Shown: in pieces, positions 9,602-19,321 of the stretch
How positions within the stretch are numbered: position 1 is the stretch's first letter
Layout: each line of letters begins with the position of its first letter
Origin: Anaeromonas frigoriresistens
Lineage (GTDB): Bacteria; Bacillota; Clostridia; Tissierellales; SIT17
NCBI RefSeq assembly: GCF_016820655.1
Contig: NZ_WSFT01000016.1
Location: 62,001-126,000 of the forward strand
Reading direction: 5' to 3'
DNA: 64,000 nt
Notes under the pieces: generated by a model
The model's input: the letters and a program-made list of their open reading frames with translations, nothing else
The model's database searches: none
What the model was told of the DNA's origin: nothing
Translations under genes and position numbers: made by a program

Positions 9602-10780
9602 TTCTATAGCTTTCTGAAGTTGAATATCTTTATCTATATTATCTATTCCACCTTGAACATCTTCAGGTAATTCTATTTCTACATCTGGTTTAATACCTGT
9701 ACCATGGATATTAGTACCACTTGGTGTAAAATACTCAGAAACAGTAATCTTAAATCCAGAGCCATCATTTAATTGCTGAATTCTTTGTACAATTCCCTTT
9801 CCAAATGTAGTTGTTCCTACTATAGTACCTGTATTAGTATCTTTGATCGCTCCTGATAAAATCTCTGATGCACTAGCACTACCTTCGTTTACTAAAACAA
9901 CCAATGGAAGTCCTAGTTTATCTTCATCTGACTTATAGTAGTCTCGTTCTCCATTTTTTGTCTCAGTATAAACTATATCTGATTCACCTATTAATAAATC
10001 CGCTATTTTAGCAGTTTTGTCTAATAGTCCTCCTGGATTATTTCTTAAATCAATCACTAGACTTTCCATACCTTTATCTTGTAATTCAGAAAGGTGTTTT
10101 TTAAAATCATCATATACCAGTTCATCAAATTGTATTATTCTTATATATCCAATATTTCCTTCAATCATTTGAGATTTAACGCTTATTAAGCGAATTTGCT
10201 TCCTTGTTAATGTTACTGTTATTTCCTCTGGTTCTTTTCCTTCTAACTCTCTTAATATAGTAAGACTAACATCTGTTCCAGGTTCCCCCTTCATAACATC
10301 TACTGCCTCATCCATATTTTTTGCAAAAAATTCTTTATCATTTACTTTAATTATTTTATCTCCTGGTTTTATCCCTGCCTTTTCTCCAGGTGTATCTTCT
10401 ATTGGAGAGACTACTGTAATAAAATTGTCATCTCCTGGTGTAACAATAACCCCTATACCTCCATAGCTACCTTCAGTTTGATCCATGAAGTCATCAAATT
10501 CGCTTTTTGTCATATAAACTGAATATGGATCATCTAAGGAGTCAAATAATCCTTTTAATTGTCCATCTAACATTTCTTCTTCTGTAACTTCATTTAAATA
10601 GTTCTGTTTTATATATTGTTCAAGATATGCAACTTTGCTCTCATTATCCAATTGATTTTTAGGTATTATTACCTTAGATCCAATTGTTAATTGAACCATG
10701 TTATCCAATGCGAATGTAGTTGCAGCTGTTAATAATACTAGTACTAATCCTATAGCAATAGCTTTCTTTTTTGATATCAT
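9581..10780 (-). CDS. S41 family C-terminal processing protease (CtpA/CtpB-like)
   Basis: A 399-residue exported serine protease anchored by an N-terminal membrane segment (AIAIGLVLVLLTAATTFA). After a helical region comes a PDZ domain (about residues 95-180; GGIGVIVTP, IKPGDKIIKVNDKEF), then the tail-specific protease core. The catalytic serine is in VNEGSASASEIL and the lysine in TTFGKGIVQ. Homologues cut C-termini of secreted or membrane proteins; in Bacillus CtpB works in sporulation signalling. A GTG three codons upstream overlaps the GAGGTGA site; the ATG at 10780 is preferred. It lies between a LytM hydrolase gene and the MinJ-like gene. Confidence 0.93.
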   Translation of the reverse strand: MISKKKAIAIGLVLVLLTAATTFALDNMVQLTIGSKVIIPKNQLDNESKVAYLEQYIKQNYLNEVTEEEMLDGQLKGLFDSLDDPYSVYMTKSEFDDFMDQTEGSYGGIGVIVTPGDDNFITVVSPIEDTPGEKAGIKPGDKIIKVNDKEFFAKNMDEAVDVMKGEPGTDVSLTILRELEGKEPEEITVTLTRKQIRLISVKSQMIEGNIGYIRIIQFDELVYDDFKKHLSELQDKGMESLVIDLRNNPGGLLDKTAKIADLLIGESDIVYTETKNGERDYYKSDEDKLGLPLVVLVNEGSASASEILSGAIKDTNTGTIVGTTTFGKGIVQRIQQLNDGSGFKITVSEYFTPSGTNIHGTGIKPDVEIELPEDVQGGIDNIDKDIQLQKAIEILKEKM

Positions 10781-10883
10781 CAAATTCACCTCAAGATAAA
10801 TATTCTAATAATTAAGTCTATTAAATACATGATAACATTATACCACTTAGCATTTATCATTTCAATTTACTATTAAGCTTAAT

Positions 10884-10911
10884 AAAAAACAGAGTACTAA
10901 GTACTCTGTTT
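10884..10911 (-). terminator. Rho-independent terminator after the LytM hydrolase gene
   Basis: An 11-bp stem built on ACAGAGTACT/AGTACTCTGT followed by a run of six T on the minus strand, just past the stop at 10917. Confidence 0.85.
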
Positions 10912-10916
10912 CTAAA

Positions 10917-12050
10917 CTATTTTAAATATGATAATGGATTTACATATTGTCCATTCTTTCTTACCTCAAAGTGTAAATGTGGTCCAGTAGAATTCCCTGA
11001 ACTTCCTCCACGGGCTATTGCTTGCCCAGCATTTACATTTTGTCCTACACTTACTAGTAAGGATTGATTATGAGCATATAATGTAACCATTTGTCCTCCA
11101 TGATCCACCATCACAGTATTTCCATATCCATTTTTCCATCCAGCAAAAATAACTGTTCCACTATTAGCAGCTACAACAGTAGGACCATATTGTCCTCCAT
11201 AGCTTATATCTATACCAGTATGCATTTTTCTAGTTCCAAAGATAGGGTGTATTCTATATCCAAAAGGAGAGCTTACTCTATATTTTCCAGGTACTGGCCA
11301 TTTATAAACTCCACCAACATATTCTTTTGTGGGACTTTGTAACTTTTTAATATCATTTGTAACCTTATTCGCTTCATTATTTAATTGATCTTCTAATTTC
11401 TCAAGTTTAGAGTGTTCTTTCTTTAATTTATTCATTTGATTTTGCTTAGATCTATTCGCCAGTTTCAACTTATCTTTCTGTATCTTAACTTCATTTTGCT
11501 GATGATCCAGTAATTTTTTTTGTCTTTCAAGATCTTCTTTTTTGTCTTCAATTATATCTCTTTGTTCTTGCATATATCTTAATAATTCAACATCTTGATC
11601 TGCAATTCTTTGAACTAAGTCTAATCTACTTAGTAAATCAGTAAAACTTTCTGCACCAAATAGTACTTCTAAGTAACTAGCATTTCCGTTTTTATACATA
11701 ACTCTTAATCTAGCATTTAAAGTATCATTCTTAATGTCTATATTTTTTTGAGCTTCCACTAATTCTTCTTCTGTCTTATCTATATCTCCTAGTACTTTAG
11801 AAATTCTTTCTTCTACTTCTTTAATTCTTTTCGAAGCTTCATTAATTTCAGTATCTAGTTTTTCTATCTCTTTTTTCACTGCAGACATTTCACCTTCTTT
11901 ATCTGCCAATTTATCTTTTGTCTCTTTTAACTCAGATTTTACTTCCTTTTGTTTTTCCTTTAAACTATCAACATCACCCGCATATGCAAATCCTACATTT
12001 GAAAAGATCGCTAATGCAATTAATAATGACAATATCTTCTCTTTTTTCAA
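10917..12050 (-). CDS. EnvC/PcsB-like murein hydrolase: coiled coil plus M23 (LytM) domain
   Basis: A 377-residue secreted protein with a signal peptide (LLIALAIFSNVGFAYA), a long charged coiled coil (about residues 25-240) and a C-terminal M23 endopeptidase domain. Zinc-ligand motifs are present (HTGIDISYG, HLHFEVRKNG), so the domain is probably active. Being directly downstream of ftsE-ftsX, it fits the division or elongation hydrolase activated through its coiled coil by FtsX, as with EnvC, PcsB or CwlO; the partner is inferred. The start is TTG at 12050 behind AGGGGGG. The gene starts 12 bases after ftsX ends and is followed by a strong terminator. Confidence 0.92.
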   Translation of the reverse strand: MKKEKILSLLIALAIFSNVGFAYAGDVDSLKEKQKEVKSELKETKDKLADKEGEMSAVKKEIEKLDTEINEASKRIKEVEERISKVLGDIDKTEEELVEAQKNIDIKNDTLNARLRVMYKNGNASYLEVLFGAESFTDLLSRLDLVQRIADQDVELLRYMQEQRDIIEDKKEDLERQKKLLDHQQNEVKIQKDKLKLANRSKQNQMNKLKKEHSKLEKLEDQLNNEANKVTNDIKKLQSPTKEYVGGVYKWPVPGKYRVSSPFGYRIHPIFGTRKMHTGIDISYGGQYGPTVVAANSGTVIFAGWKNGYGNTVMVDHGGQMVTLYAHNQSLLVSVGQNVNAGQAIARGGSSGNSTGPHLHFEVRKNGQYVNPLSYLK

Positions 12051-12062
12051 TATAGAGCCCCC

Positions 12063-12959
12063 CTAAACTTTTAAGAATCTTCTCAATGATACTACACTAC
12101 CAATTACCCCAATTCCAACTCCAATAGAAATGAACATAATTACTATATCACTAAAAAGACTATAGTACGGTATCATATACACTGTGGCAAAAACATATAG
12201 TTTTTGACTAGCTACTTCAAATAAATACTTATATCCGAACCCTATTATACTGATAGCAACAATAGAACCTATAATTCCTAACAATACTCCTTCTACTATG
12301 AAAGGTCCTCTTATAAAACCATTAGTTGCTCCTACATATTTCATAATACTTATTTCTTTTTGTCTAGCTGCTACTGTTATTTTAATTGTATTTGAGATAA
12401 TAAATATTGATATTAATATCAATATACCTATTACAATCAAACCACCATTTCTAACTAAAGTTGATATAGTTAACATTCGTTCTACTATATCCCTAAAGTA
12501 TTTAATGTCTTCTATGCCTTCCATTTCGTTAATACTACTTACTACAGCTTCTGAATCCTCAAGGTTATCTACTCTTATTATGAAGGAATCAGGAAATGGA
12601 TTTTCTTCTAAATCTTCTAGAAGATATGATTTATCTTCCCACTGATCTTGCATGGTCTCTAGTGCATCTTCTTTAGACTTATAAACAATCTCTACGATAC
12701 CGTCGGTATTTTCTAAACTACTTTTTAAACTATTCACTTGTTCTTCTGTAGCATCCTCTGATATAAACACTTCAATCTCATCAAATTCTTGTTTTAGCAT
12801 AATAGCAAGATTATTTACATTTAAAACCATTATCAAAATGATTCCTAATATTATTAAAGTGGATGTAACAGAACCAATAGAAGCTAAACTCATCATTCTA
12901 TTACGCCATATACCTATAAACCCTTGCTTCAGGGTATATAAGATTGTTCTAAAATTCAT
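12063..12959 (-). CDS. ftsX: Cell division permease-like protein FtsX
   Basis: A 298-residue membrane partner of FtsE that transmits ATPase-driven motion to an extracellular hydrolase. One membrane segment near residues 22-45 (IGSVTSTLIILGIILIMVL) is followed by an extracellular domain with the usual FtsX pattern (EFDEIEVFISEDATEEQV) and three C-terminal membrane segments. The ATG at 12959 begins MNFRTILYTLKQGFIGIWRN, as in other FtsX proteins, and overlaps the end of ftsE by 11 bases; a longer in-frame extension inside ftsE is unlikely to be translated. Confidence 0.96.
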   Translation of the reverse strand: MNFRTILYTLKQGFIGIWRNRMMSLASIGSVTSTLIILGIILIMVLNVNNLAIMLKQEFDEIEVFISEDATEEQVNSLKSSLENTDGIVEIVYKSKEDALETMQDQWEDKSYLLEDLEENPFPDSFIIRVDNLEDSEAVVSSINEMEGIEDIKYFRDIVERMLTISTLVRNGGLIVIGILILISIFIISNTIKITVAARQKEISIMKYVGATNGFIRGPFIVEGVLLGIIGSIVAISIIGFGYKYLFEVASQKLYVFATVYMIPYYSLFSDIVIMFISIGVGIGVIGSVVSLRRFLKV

Positions 12960-13635
12960 ATCCGTAAACACCCTTCCTGTCATCTCTAGTAACTTTTCCT
13001 TCTGATAAGGCAATTACTCTTTTTTGCATTACATCAACTATGTCTTTTGCATGGGTTGCCATTAGCACAGTTGTCCCTCTTCTATTTATATCTTTTAATA
13101 CATTCATTATTTCCCAGGCAGTATCTGGATCAAGGTTACCTGTAGGCTCATCTGCAATTAACACAGTAGGATTGTTTACAATTGCCCTTGCAATAGAAAC
13201 CCTTTGCTGTTCTCCTCCTGATAATTGATTTGGAAAACTATCAGCCTTATGACTTAGTCCTACTAAGTTTAATACCTTAGGTACTTGTCTTCTGATTTCC
13301 TTTGCTGACTGTCCAATAATCTCCATTGCGAAAGCAATATTTTCATAAACAGTTTTATTTTGTAATAATCTAAAGTCCTGAAAAACCATACCAATAAGAC
13401 GTCTTATTTCTGGGATACTCCTATTCGTTACTTTAGTTATATCTTTATTTGCTAAATATAATTTACCTTTATCAGGATCAATTTCTTTCATAAGTAACTT
13501 TATCAAGGTAGATTTACCAGCTCCACTAGATCCTACTAGAAATACAAAATCCCCTTTTTCTATGTGAATATTAACATCATTTAATGCCTTAACACCATTC
13601 TTATATTCTTTTACTACATTCTGTAGACGTATCAT
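12949..13635 (-). CDS. ftsE: Cell division ATP-binding protein FtsE
   Basis: A 228-residue ABC ATPase that pairs with FtsX. It has Walker A (VGSSGAGKSTLIKLLMKE), a Q-loop (GMVFQDFRLL), the signature LSGGEQQRVSIARA and Walker B (VLIADEPTGNLDP) followed by the H-loop (MATHAKDIVD). It is the first gene of ftsE-ftsX-hydrolase and ends overlapping ftsX, indicating translational coupling. The ribosome-binding site is GGGAGTGA. Confidence 0.97.
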   Translation of the reverse strand: MIRLQNVVKEYKNGVKALNDVNIHIEKGDFVFLVGSSGAGKSTLIKLLMKEIDPDKGKLYLANKDITKVTNRSIPEIRRLIGMVFQDFRLLQNKTVYENIAFAMEIIGQSAKEIRRQVPKVLNLVGLSHKADSFPNQLSGGEQQRVSIARAIVNNPTVLIADEPTGNLDPDTAWEIMNVLKDINRRGTTVLMATHAKDIVDVMQKRVIALSEGKVTRDDRKGVYGYEF

Positions 13636-13719
13636 TATGCTTCACTCCCGTCTAAGTTTTATATTCTACAGTAATCTTAATTTTCCTTTTAAATATGTTG
13701 ATTTTCTAATAATGTTTTT

Positions 13720-14679
13720 TTATTTATTAAATACTAAATAATTATTTAATATCAACAGTACTCTAAATTTTAGAGCATCTTCAAAGTTCCTTAAATCTAG
13801 ACTTGTATTCTTCTGTATTTTATCTAACCTGTATATTAATGTATTTCTGTGTATATATAGATTTCTTGCTGCTTCACTTATATTTAAATCACAAGATAAA
13901 AATACTATTCCAGTTCTTATATCTTCCTCATCCAAAGATTTAATTCCATAGTTATATACCTCAGCAACTATATCATTCATATCATCCACTGATATCTTAG
14001 ATAAAATTCTATAAATTAGTAGCTCATCATAACGATGAATATTATGAGGTAATTTGAAGCCTTCTGCTATATTAATTGATTCTACACTTTGTTGATAGGT
14101 AGTTTTCATTTCCACAGCTTTTTTAGATGAACTGATACCTATTTTAACCTTTTCTAATATCTCTACCTCTATTAATTCTACAATTAACTTTGCAAAATCA
14201 ATTGCTTGGTTCAATTCTTTTTCAGTAAATATAGTTATTATATTTTCTTCAGTTTTAGTTATATATTTTATTTCTTCTAGATTTAATAATATCTCAAATA
14301 CATCTTCAATCCTATCTACATTGTATATTTTCAATGTTATAGATATAAATGAACTCTTTATATCTATATTTAAACTATTAAGGTACTCCTGAATTTCGAT
14401 TTTATTTAAATCCTCTTTCAAAATTCTGTTTATAGCATCATTTCTATGGGTAGTCTTATAATAGTTAGAAAATTTTTGTGAAATTAAAAATTCTAATAGT
14501 TCTTTTTCATTATTGGTAATATTATTTATTTGAGTATATACGTAATAATGAATTTTATTAGATTTAAATTGATATACTAAATTTTCTTTTCCATCAATTT
14601 TTTCTGTCATATATAGATTATAAGATGTTGATGAATTAATATTTCTCAACATTTTTTCCATGTCTTTTTTTGTTAACAT
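13720..14679 (-). CDS. PucR/CdaR-type helix-turn-helix regulator
   Basis: A 319-residue cytoplasmic protein. The last 60 residues are a PucR-type helix-turn-helix (LNISEAARNLYIHRNTLIYRLDKIQ), the DNA-binding end typical of CdaR-like sugar-diacid and purine regulators. The preceding 150 residues fit the GGDEF-like middle domain of this family (IGISSSKKAVEMKTTYQQS). The N-terminal sensory part is unrecognised. The next gene upstream on the same strand encodes an MsmX/UgpC-type ATPase, so control of carbohydrate uptake is a reasonable guess only. Confidence 0.8.
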   Translation of the reverse strand: MLTKKDMEKMLRNINSSTSYNLYMTEKIDGKENLVYQFKSNKIHYYVYTQINNITNNEKELLEFLISQKFSNYYKTTHRNDAINRILKEDLNKIEIQEYLNSLNIDIKSSFISITLKIYNVDRIEDVFEILLNLEEIKYITKTEENIITIFTEKELNQAIDFAKLIVELIEVEILEKVKIGISSSKKAVEMKTTYQQSVESINIAEGFKLPHNIHRYDELLIYRILSKISVDDMNDIVAEVYNYGIKSLDEEDIRTGIVFLSCDLNISEAARNLYIHRNTLIYRLDKIQKNTSLDLRNFEDALKFRVLLILNNYLVFNK

Positions 14680-15020
14680 AATATCACCTAAATACTATTA
14701 TAATGAATTTATACTAAGAATAAAAGGGTAAATTGAAATTATTTTGTAACCTTCTAGAAATATTCTACCATATTCCTATATAAATTGTAATCTAAATGTA
14801 ATAAAACTATCAATTAATTATATTTAATATTTTTAATCTTTATGTTTAAATATATTTTAACTCACCAATATATATTATCATAATTATTCTCTAACTTACA
14901 ATTGTTGAATAGTACTATTTTTTAGTGAACTGAATTTTACAATATATATAACAAAAAGTAGAAGATATATATTTCTTCTACTTTTTGTTATATATATTAA
15001 ATTAAATGAGAAGAGTAATT
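14680..15020. other. Intergenic region, no gene seen
   Basis: A 341-base gap between the PucR-type gene and the ABC ATPase gene. It holds a perfect 25-bp inverted repeat next to the ATPase gene and presumably the promoter of the regulator; a TATAAT lies 22 bases before the regulator ATG but with no convincing -35. No short ORF with a ribosome-binding site was found. Confidence 0.6.
14941..14998 (-). terminator. Perfect 25-bp inverted repeat after the ABC ATPase gene
   Basis: Arms at 14941-14965 and 14974-14998 are exact reverse complements with an 8-base loop. The core AAAAAGTAGAAGA/TCTTCTACTTTTT followed by a U-rich tail on the minus strand would terminate the ATPase transcript. Confidence 0.8.
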
Positions 15021-16139
15021 TTAGAATATTGTTTCTTCACTTTCTTTATCGAATAGATGTATTCTATTCTTATCGAAAGCCAATTTAGCTGTATCTCCAG
15101 CTTTTGCTTTATTTCTGGCATCTACTCTAGCAATAGCATTCTTTCCGAATATATTTAAATATAAATACGTCTCAGAACCCATCATCTCTGTAACATCTAC
15201 TATAGCTTCAAAACTACTATCCTTAGAACTTTCTACAAATATCTTTTCATCATGAATATCTTCAGGCCTTATTCCCATTATTACTGGTTTTCCAAAGTGA
15301 TTGCCTTCTTTTAATAATTTAGCTCTACCTTCAGGTAATTTAACCTTTATATTGCTATTTTCTAATAATAAATAACAATTATCAATATCAGTAGCTTCTA
15401 TTTCACCCTCAAAGAAGTTCATTTGAGGACTTCCTATAAAACCTGCAACAAATACATTTGATGGATGTTCATAAACATTTTGTGGTGTATCTGCTTGTTG
15501 GATTATTCCATCCTTCATTATTACTATTCTATCTCCCATTGTCATAGCTTCTGTTTGATCATGAGTTACATAAATAAATGTAGTTTGAAGCTTTTTATGA
15601 AGCTTTGAAATCTCAGTTCTAGTCTGAACTCTTAGTTTTGCATCAAGATTAGATAATGGTTCATCCATAAGAAATACCTTTGGATTTCTTACTATAGCTC
15701 TTCCTAAAGCCACCCTTTGTCTCTGTCCACCAGATAATGCTTTTGGCTTTCTCTCTAAAAGATTTTCGATACCTAGTATCTGTGCAGCTTCTTTTACCTT
15801 TTCATCTATTTCATTTTTAGGTGTTTTTCTCAATTTCAATCCAAAAGCCATATTATCATATACAGTCATGTGAGGATATAAGGCATAGTTTTGAAACACC
15901 ATTGCTATATCTCTATTTTTAGGTGGTATATCATTCACTAATTTTTCACCTATATATAATTCACCATTTGAAATTTCTTCTAATCCTGCAACCATTCTCA
16001 ATGTAGTAGATTTACCACATCCCGAAGGACCTACTAAAACAATAAACTCTTTATCCTTTATTTCTAAATTAAAATCATCTACAGCTTTCACATTTCCAGG
16101 ATAAATTTTTTCTATATTTTTAAAAGTTAAACCAGCCAT
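15021..16139 (-). CDS. ugpC: MsmX/UgpC-type sugar ABC transporter ATPase
   Basis: A 372-residue ATPase of the CUT1 carbohydrate importer class. ABC domain: Walker A (VGPSGCGKSTTLRMVAGLEE), Q-loop (VFQNYALYPHMTVYDNMAFG), signature (LSGGQRQRVALGRAI), Walker B (FLMDEPLSNLDAKLR). The C-terminal 130 residues form the MOP/TOBE regulatory domain (MGIRPEDIHD). No permease or binding-protein genes are nearby, so it is probably a shared ATPase serving several importers, as MsmX does in Bacillus. AGGAGGAT precedes the ATG. Confidence 0.93.
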   Translation of the reverse strand: MAGLTFKNIEKIYPGNVKAVDDFNLEIKDKEFIVLVGPSGCGKSTTLRMVAGLEEISNGELYIGEKLVNDIPPKNRDIAMVFQNYALYPHMTVYDNMAFGLKLRKTPKNEIDEKVKEAAQILGIENLLERKPKALSGGQRQRVALGRAIVRNPKVFLMDEPLSNLDAKLRVQTRTEISKLHKKLQTTFIYVTHDQTEAMTMGDRIVIMKDGIIQQADTPQNVYEHPSNVFVAGFIGSPQMNFFEGEIEATDIDNCYLLLENSNIKVKLPEGRAKLLKEGNHFGKPVIMGIRPEDIHDEKIFVESSKDSSFEAIVDVTEMMGSETYLYLNIFGKNAIARVDARNKAKAGDTAKLAFDKNRIHLFDKESEETIF

Positions 16140-16278
16140 TAAAATCCTCCTTATTGTTATTATTAATTTTAAATTATTTCTATTAGTATAATTATATTTT
16201 ATCTAAATGTTAGTTTTATATCTATTGACATATCATACAATTTTTCTTGTGTATTTTAATTAATGTGAACAAACACAA

Positions 16279-16301
16279 AATAAAACTCCCTTTAGGGAGT
16301 T
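16279..16301 (-). terminator. Terminator after the Lon-like protease gene
   Basis: The stem AACTCCC/GGGAGTT with a TAAA-type loop followed by TTTTATTTT on the minus strand begins immediately after the stop codon. Confidence 0.8.
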
Positions 16302-18683
16302 CTATTCGTACTCTTTATTATATTGAGCAAAACTATCTAACTTCTTTTCTACAAAATAATAGATGGTATCTTTAGGATAATTTCCTTCTTCATTTAACTT
16401 TCCAGCTGACATTCCTGTTAATATCTCTATTCCTTCATCTACATTCTTTATTGAATATATAGTAAATACGCCATTTTTTACTGCCTCTATAACTTCTTGA
16501 GAAAGCATAAGATTATTTACATTTTGGTATGGTATTATAACCCCTTCATCTCCATTGAATCCTTTAGCTTTACATACCTTAAAATATCCTTCTATCTTTT
16601 CATTCGCTCCCCCTATAGGTTGTATCTTTCCTTTTTGATTAATTGATCCAGTCACTGCTATTGCTTGGTTAATTGGAATCTCAGATAAACTAGATAATAA
16701 AGCATATAATTCTGTACTAGAAGCACTATCTCCATCAATTATGTCATAGGATTGTTCAAAGGTGATGCTAGCTGATAAAGATAATGGTCTATCTTTTGCA
16801 AATTTATCTCCTATATAACCATTTAATATTAAAACTCCTTTATCATAACTACTGCCACTTTGATCAACTTCTCTTTCAATTGATATAATTCCATCTTCTC
16901 CTACAAAAGTAGAAACCGTTATTTTATTAGGTCTACCAAATGAATATTGTCCTGAATCCATAACGGCTAGCCCATTTATTTGTCCTATTTCATATCCATT
17001 AGTTTGTAAAAGTAAAGTCTCATCTTCAAATAATTCATGTAATTTTGTTTCATATTTATTATTTCTATACATTTTATGTTGTAACGCCTTCTCTATGTGG
17101 TATTCCGTAACGATTGATGATTTCTCTGACCTCCCCAATGCATCAGCCTCATATAACAATTCTACAATATAATTAAATCTACAGGTAAGTTTTCTCTGAT
17201 CCTCGGCTAGCTTAGATGAGTATTCTACTATTTTCCCAATACTTTTTTTATCAAAGGGTAATAAATCATCCTTTTTACAATGATGAGAGACAAATTTTGC
17301 AATTAACATCATATTTTCTTCTGTTCTTTTCATTTCAACATCAAAATCCGCTCTAATGCGAAATAATTTCTTAAAATCATCATCATTTGTGTATAATAGT
17401 TGATATAAATAATAGTCCCCAATGATTATTATTTTAATGTCTAAGGGAATGGCTTCTGGTCTAAGGCTTTCCGAAATTAAACTTTCTTTTGAGACATTCT
17501 CTATTCTTATCTCATCTGACATAAGACATCTTTTTAATCCTTCCCATACGTAAGGACTTTTAAGAATATCCTTTGCTTGCACAATTAAATATCCACCGTT
17601 AGCTTCATGTATTGCTCCTGGTTTTATTCTAGTATGATCAGTTTTTAATACTCCCAATTGATTTATATATTCAATTTTGCCTAACAAATTATAATAATTA
17701 GGATTTATTTCTTTTATTACTGGTCCACCATTTAAATTACTATTATCAATAAAAAGATTAACTTCATATCGAGTGAAAAAATCTTTGTCATCTACTTTTT
17801 TTTGCAATAACTTCAATTGATTATCTTCACTTTCCTCTTCCTTGAATTTCTCATAATTCTCTATAATATCTGTTTTGACTTCGTCTAAATACCTTATTAC
17901 TTCTTCATTACTACTTAGGATAGATTTTATTGGATTAATATTAAATTCTATAGTTTGTTTAACAATCTCTTTGTTCAATTTTTCAATTTTATTTGACAAG
18001 TTATTCTCTTCATTCTTTAGCTTTTTAATAGTATCAAAGGTATCAGATTGTAATTTACTTGATTCCTCTTTTAATAATTTTATGCTTTCAGAGTCTAATT
18101 TCTCCAATTGTTGTTTAGACATTGGTTTACCGTCTACCAAAGGATATGTTACTAACCCACCATCAATATATTCAAATTCAAAATTATATTCAATCGCAGT
18201 TTTATTTAATTCATCTACAGTTTTTTCAATGATAAATTCATACTCTTTATAAATATCATCAATTTTTTCCTCATGAGTTTTTGAGCTTAACACTTTTGGT
18301 ATTTCATTCTGAAGACTAGTTATTAGTTTCTCTAATTCTTTTTTTAAAATTATTCCTTGACCTTTTTCTAATCCTACTGATTTGGGACTTTCTGGCTTAA
18401 TAAAATTATACACATAACACCAATCTTTGCACTTTCCTTTGTCTTTAGAGAATTCCTTAGCTAAAGAATAAGAGTAACTATTCCTTCCTGTACCAGTCAA
18501 TCCAGAAACATATATATTGTAACCTTTTCTATTTATAGAAAGTCCAAACTTCAGAGCTTCCATTGCTCTTTCTTGTCCTATAAGGCCTTCCCAATCTTCT
18601 ACTTCTTCAGTAGTATTAAAGTCGAACAGACTAAGATCGCACTCTTTTTTTAATTGATTAATACTAATTTTATAGTTATCCAT
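16302..18683 (-). CDS. Lon-like ATP-dependent protease (AAA plus S16 domain)
   Basis: A 793-residue protein combining a divergent AAA ATPase with a C-terminal Lon (S16) protease domain. It lacks the classic Lon N-terminal domain and begins directly with DFNTTEEVEDWEGLIGQERA, then Walker A (VSGLTGTGRNSYS). A long charged coiled-coil insertion spans about residues 100-300. The protease part has the catalytic serine (IDGDSASSTEL) and lysine (GGANEKIEGYF). This resembles the Lon-family proteins often annotated simply as AAA family ATPase in Firmicutes; substrates are unknown. The ATG at 18683 follows GGGGGGAAGG; upstream in-frame codons lack a site. Confidence 0.9.
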   Translation of the reverse strand: MDNYKISINQLKKECDLSLFDFNTTEEVEDWEGLIGQERAMEALKFGLSINRKGYNIYVSGLTGTGRNSYSYSLAKEFSKDKGKCKDWCYVYNFIKPESPKSVGLEKGQGIILKKELEKLITSLQNEIPKVLSSKTHEEKIDDIYKEYEFIIEKTVDELNKTAIEYNFEFEYIDGGLVTYPLVDGKPMSKQQLEKLDSESIKLLKEESSKLQSDTFDTIKKLKNEENNLSNKIEKLNKEIVKQTIEFNINPIKSILSSNEEVIRYLDEVKTDIIENYEKFKEEESEDNQLKLLQKKVDDKDFFTRYEVNLFIDNSNLNGGPVIKEINPNYYNLLGKIEYINQLGVLKTDHTRIKPGAIHEANGGYLIVQAKDILKSPYVWEGLKRCLMSDEIRIENVSKESLISESLRPEAIPLDIKIIIIGDYYLYQLLYTNDDDFKKLFRIRADFDVEMKRTEENMMLIAKFVSHHCKKDDLLPFDKKSIGKIVEYSSKLAEDQRKLTCRFNYIVELLYEADALGRSEKSSIVTEYHIEKALQHKMYRNNKYETKLHELFEDETLLLQTNGYEIGQINGLAVMDSGQYSFGRPNKITVSTFVGEDGIISIEREVDQSGSSYDKGVLILNGYIGDKFAKDRPLSLSASITFEQSYDIIDGDSASSTELYALLSSLSEIPINQAIAVTGSINQKGKIQPIGGANEKIEGYFKVCKAKGFNGDEGVIIPYQNVNNLMLSQEVIEAVKNGVFTIYSIKNVDEGIEILTGMSAGKLNEEGNYPKDTIYYFVEKKLDSFAQYNKEYE

Positions 18684-18731
18684 GCCTTCCCCCCTAAACT
18701 TTATATATTTTAATATATATACCCGACTCAT

Positions 18732-18763
18732 AAAAATAATCACCAGAATTTCTGGTGATTATT
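18732..18763 (-). terminator. Terminator after the PrcB-like gene
   Basis: The stem AATAATCACCAGAAA/TTCTGGTGATTATT followed by TTTT on the minus strand, starting in the stop codon of the PrcB-like gene. Confidence 0.8.
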
Positions 18764-19196
18764 CTAAATAATTTGTTTTCAAATAAATTCTCTCAGGTAA
18801 TAATTCTAATTCTGTAATAGCTACTACAGTAGGATAAGTAATAACCTGAGGTACTATCTCATCTGGTTTAGGGTCTTTATAGTCAGCATATACTATTAAA
18901 TCAAATTTATCTTCATTAGGCTTTTTTTCAATTTTATCTATTGTAACCTTATAACCATCAGTTCTTTGTTCCCCTCTTGTAACAATAATATATATTTTCC
19001 CATCTACCTTACAAGCAAGAGCTCTTTCTTCCTGTTGATATTTTGGCAATAACTGATTTACTTTTTCAGGTATACCATCTTTTTCAACGATTTTAAAAGC
19101 CACTTTTTCATCCCCCCTATTTAATAAAAGTTTAGGGATAAAAATAACACCTAAGATAATTATTAAAATAATAATAATTATCCACAACTTCTTCAT
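18759..19196 (-). CDS. PrcB-like membrane-anchored protein
   Basis: A 145-residue protein with one N-terminal membrane anchor (LWIIIIILIIILGVIFIPKLLL) and an extracellular domain. The segment IIVTRGEQRTDGYKVTIDKI and the later QVITYPTVVAI match the PrcB C-terminal domain, named after a component of the Treponema dentilisin protease complex. A role in protease binding or control is possible but not shown. A strong GGGGGGG site precedes the ATG; a terminator separates it from the Lon-like gene. Confidence 0.75.
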   Translation of the reverse strand: MKKLWIIIIILIIILGVIFIPKLLLNRGDEKVAFKIVEKDGIPEKVNQLLPKYQQEERALACKVDGKIYIIVTRGEQRTDGYKVTIDKIEKKPNEDKFDLIVYADYKDPKPDEIVPQVITYPTVVAITELELLPERIYLKTNYLE

Positions 19197-19321
19197 ATAA
19201 CCCCCCCTATTTTTATATCCTCTAGCTAAAAGATTTAATTCCTTTTAACCTAGTCCTTTTCTATACATGATATTCCATATTCAGGGGGATTATTCTTATA
19301 TATTGATTTCTCCAAGAATAA

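Noticed and set aside
17875-18252. 125-codon open frame inside the Lon-like gene
   Set aside because: Antisense to the lysine- and glutamate-rich coiled coil; low-complexity Ser/Leu/Phe product.
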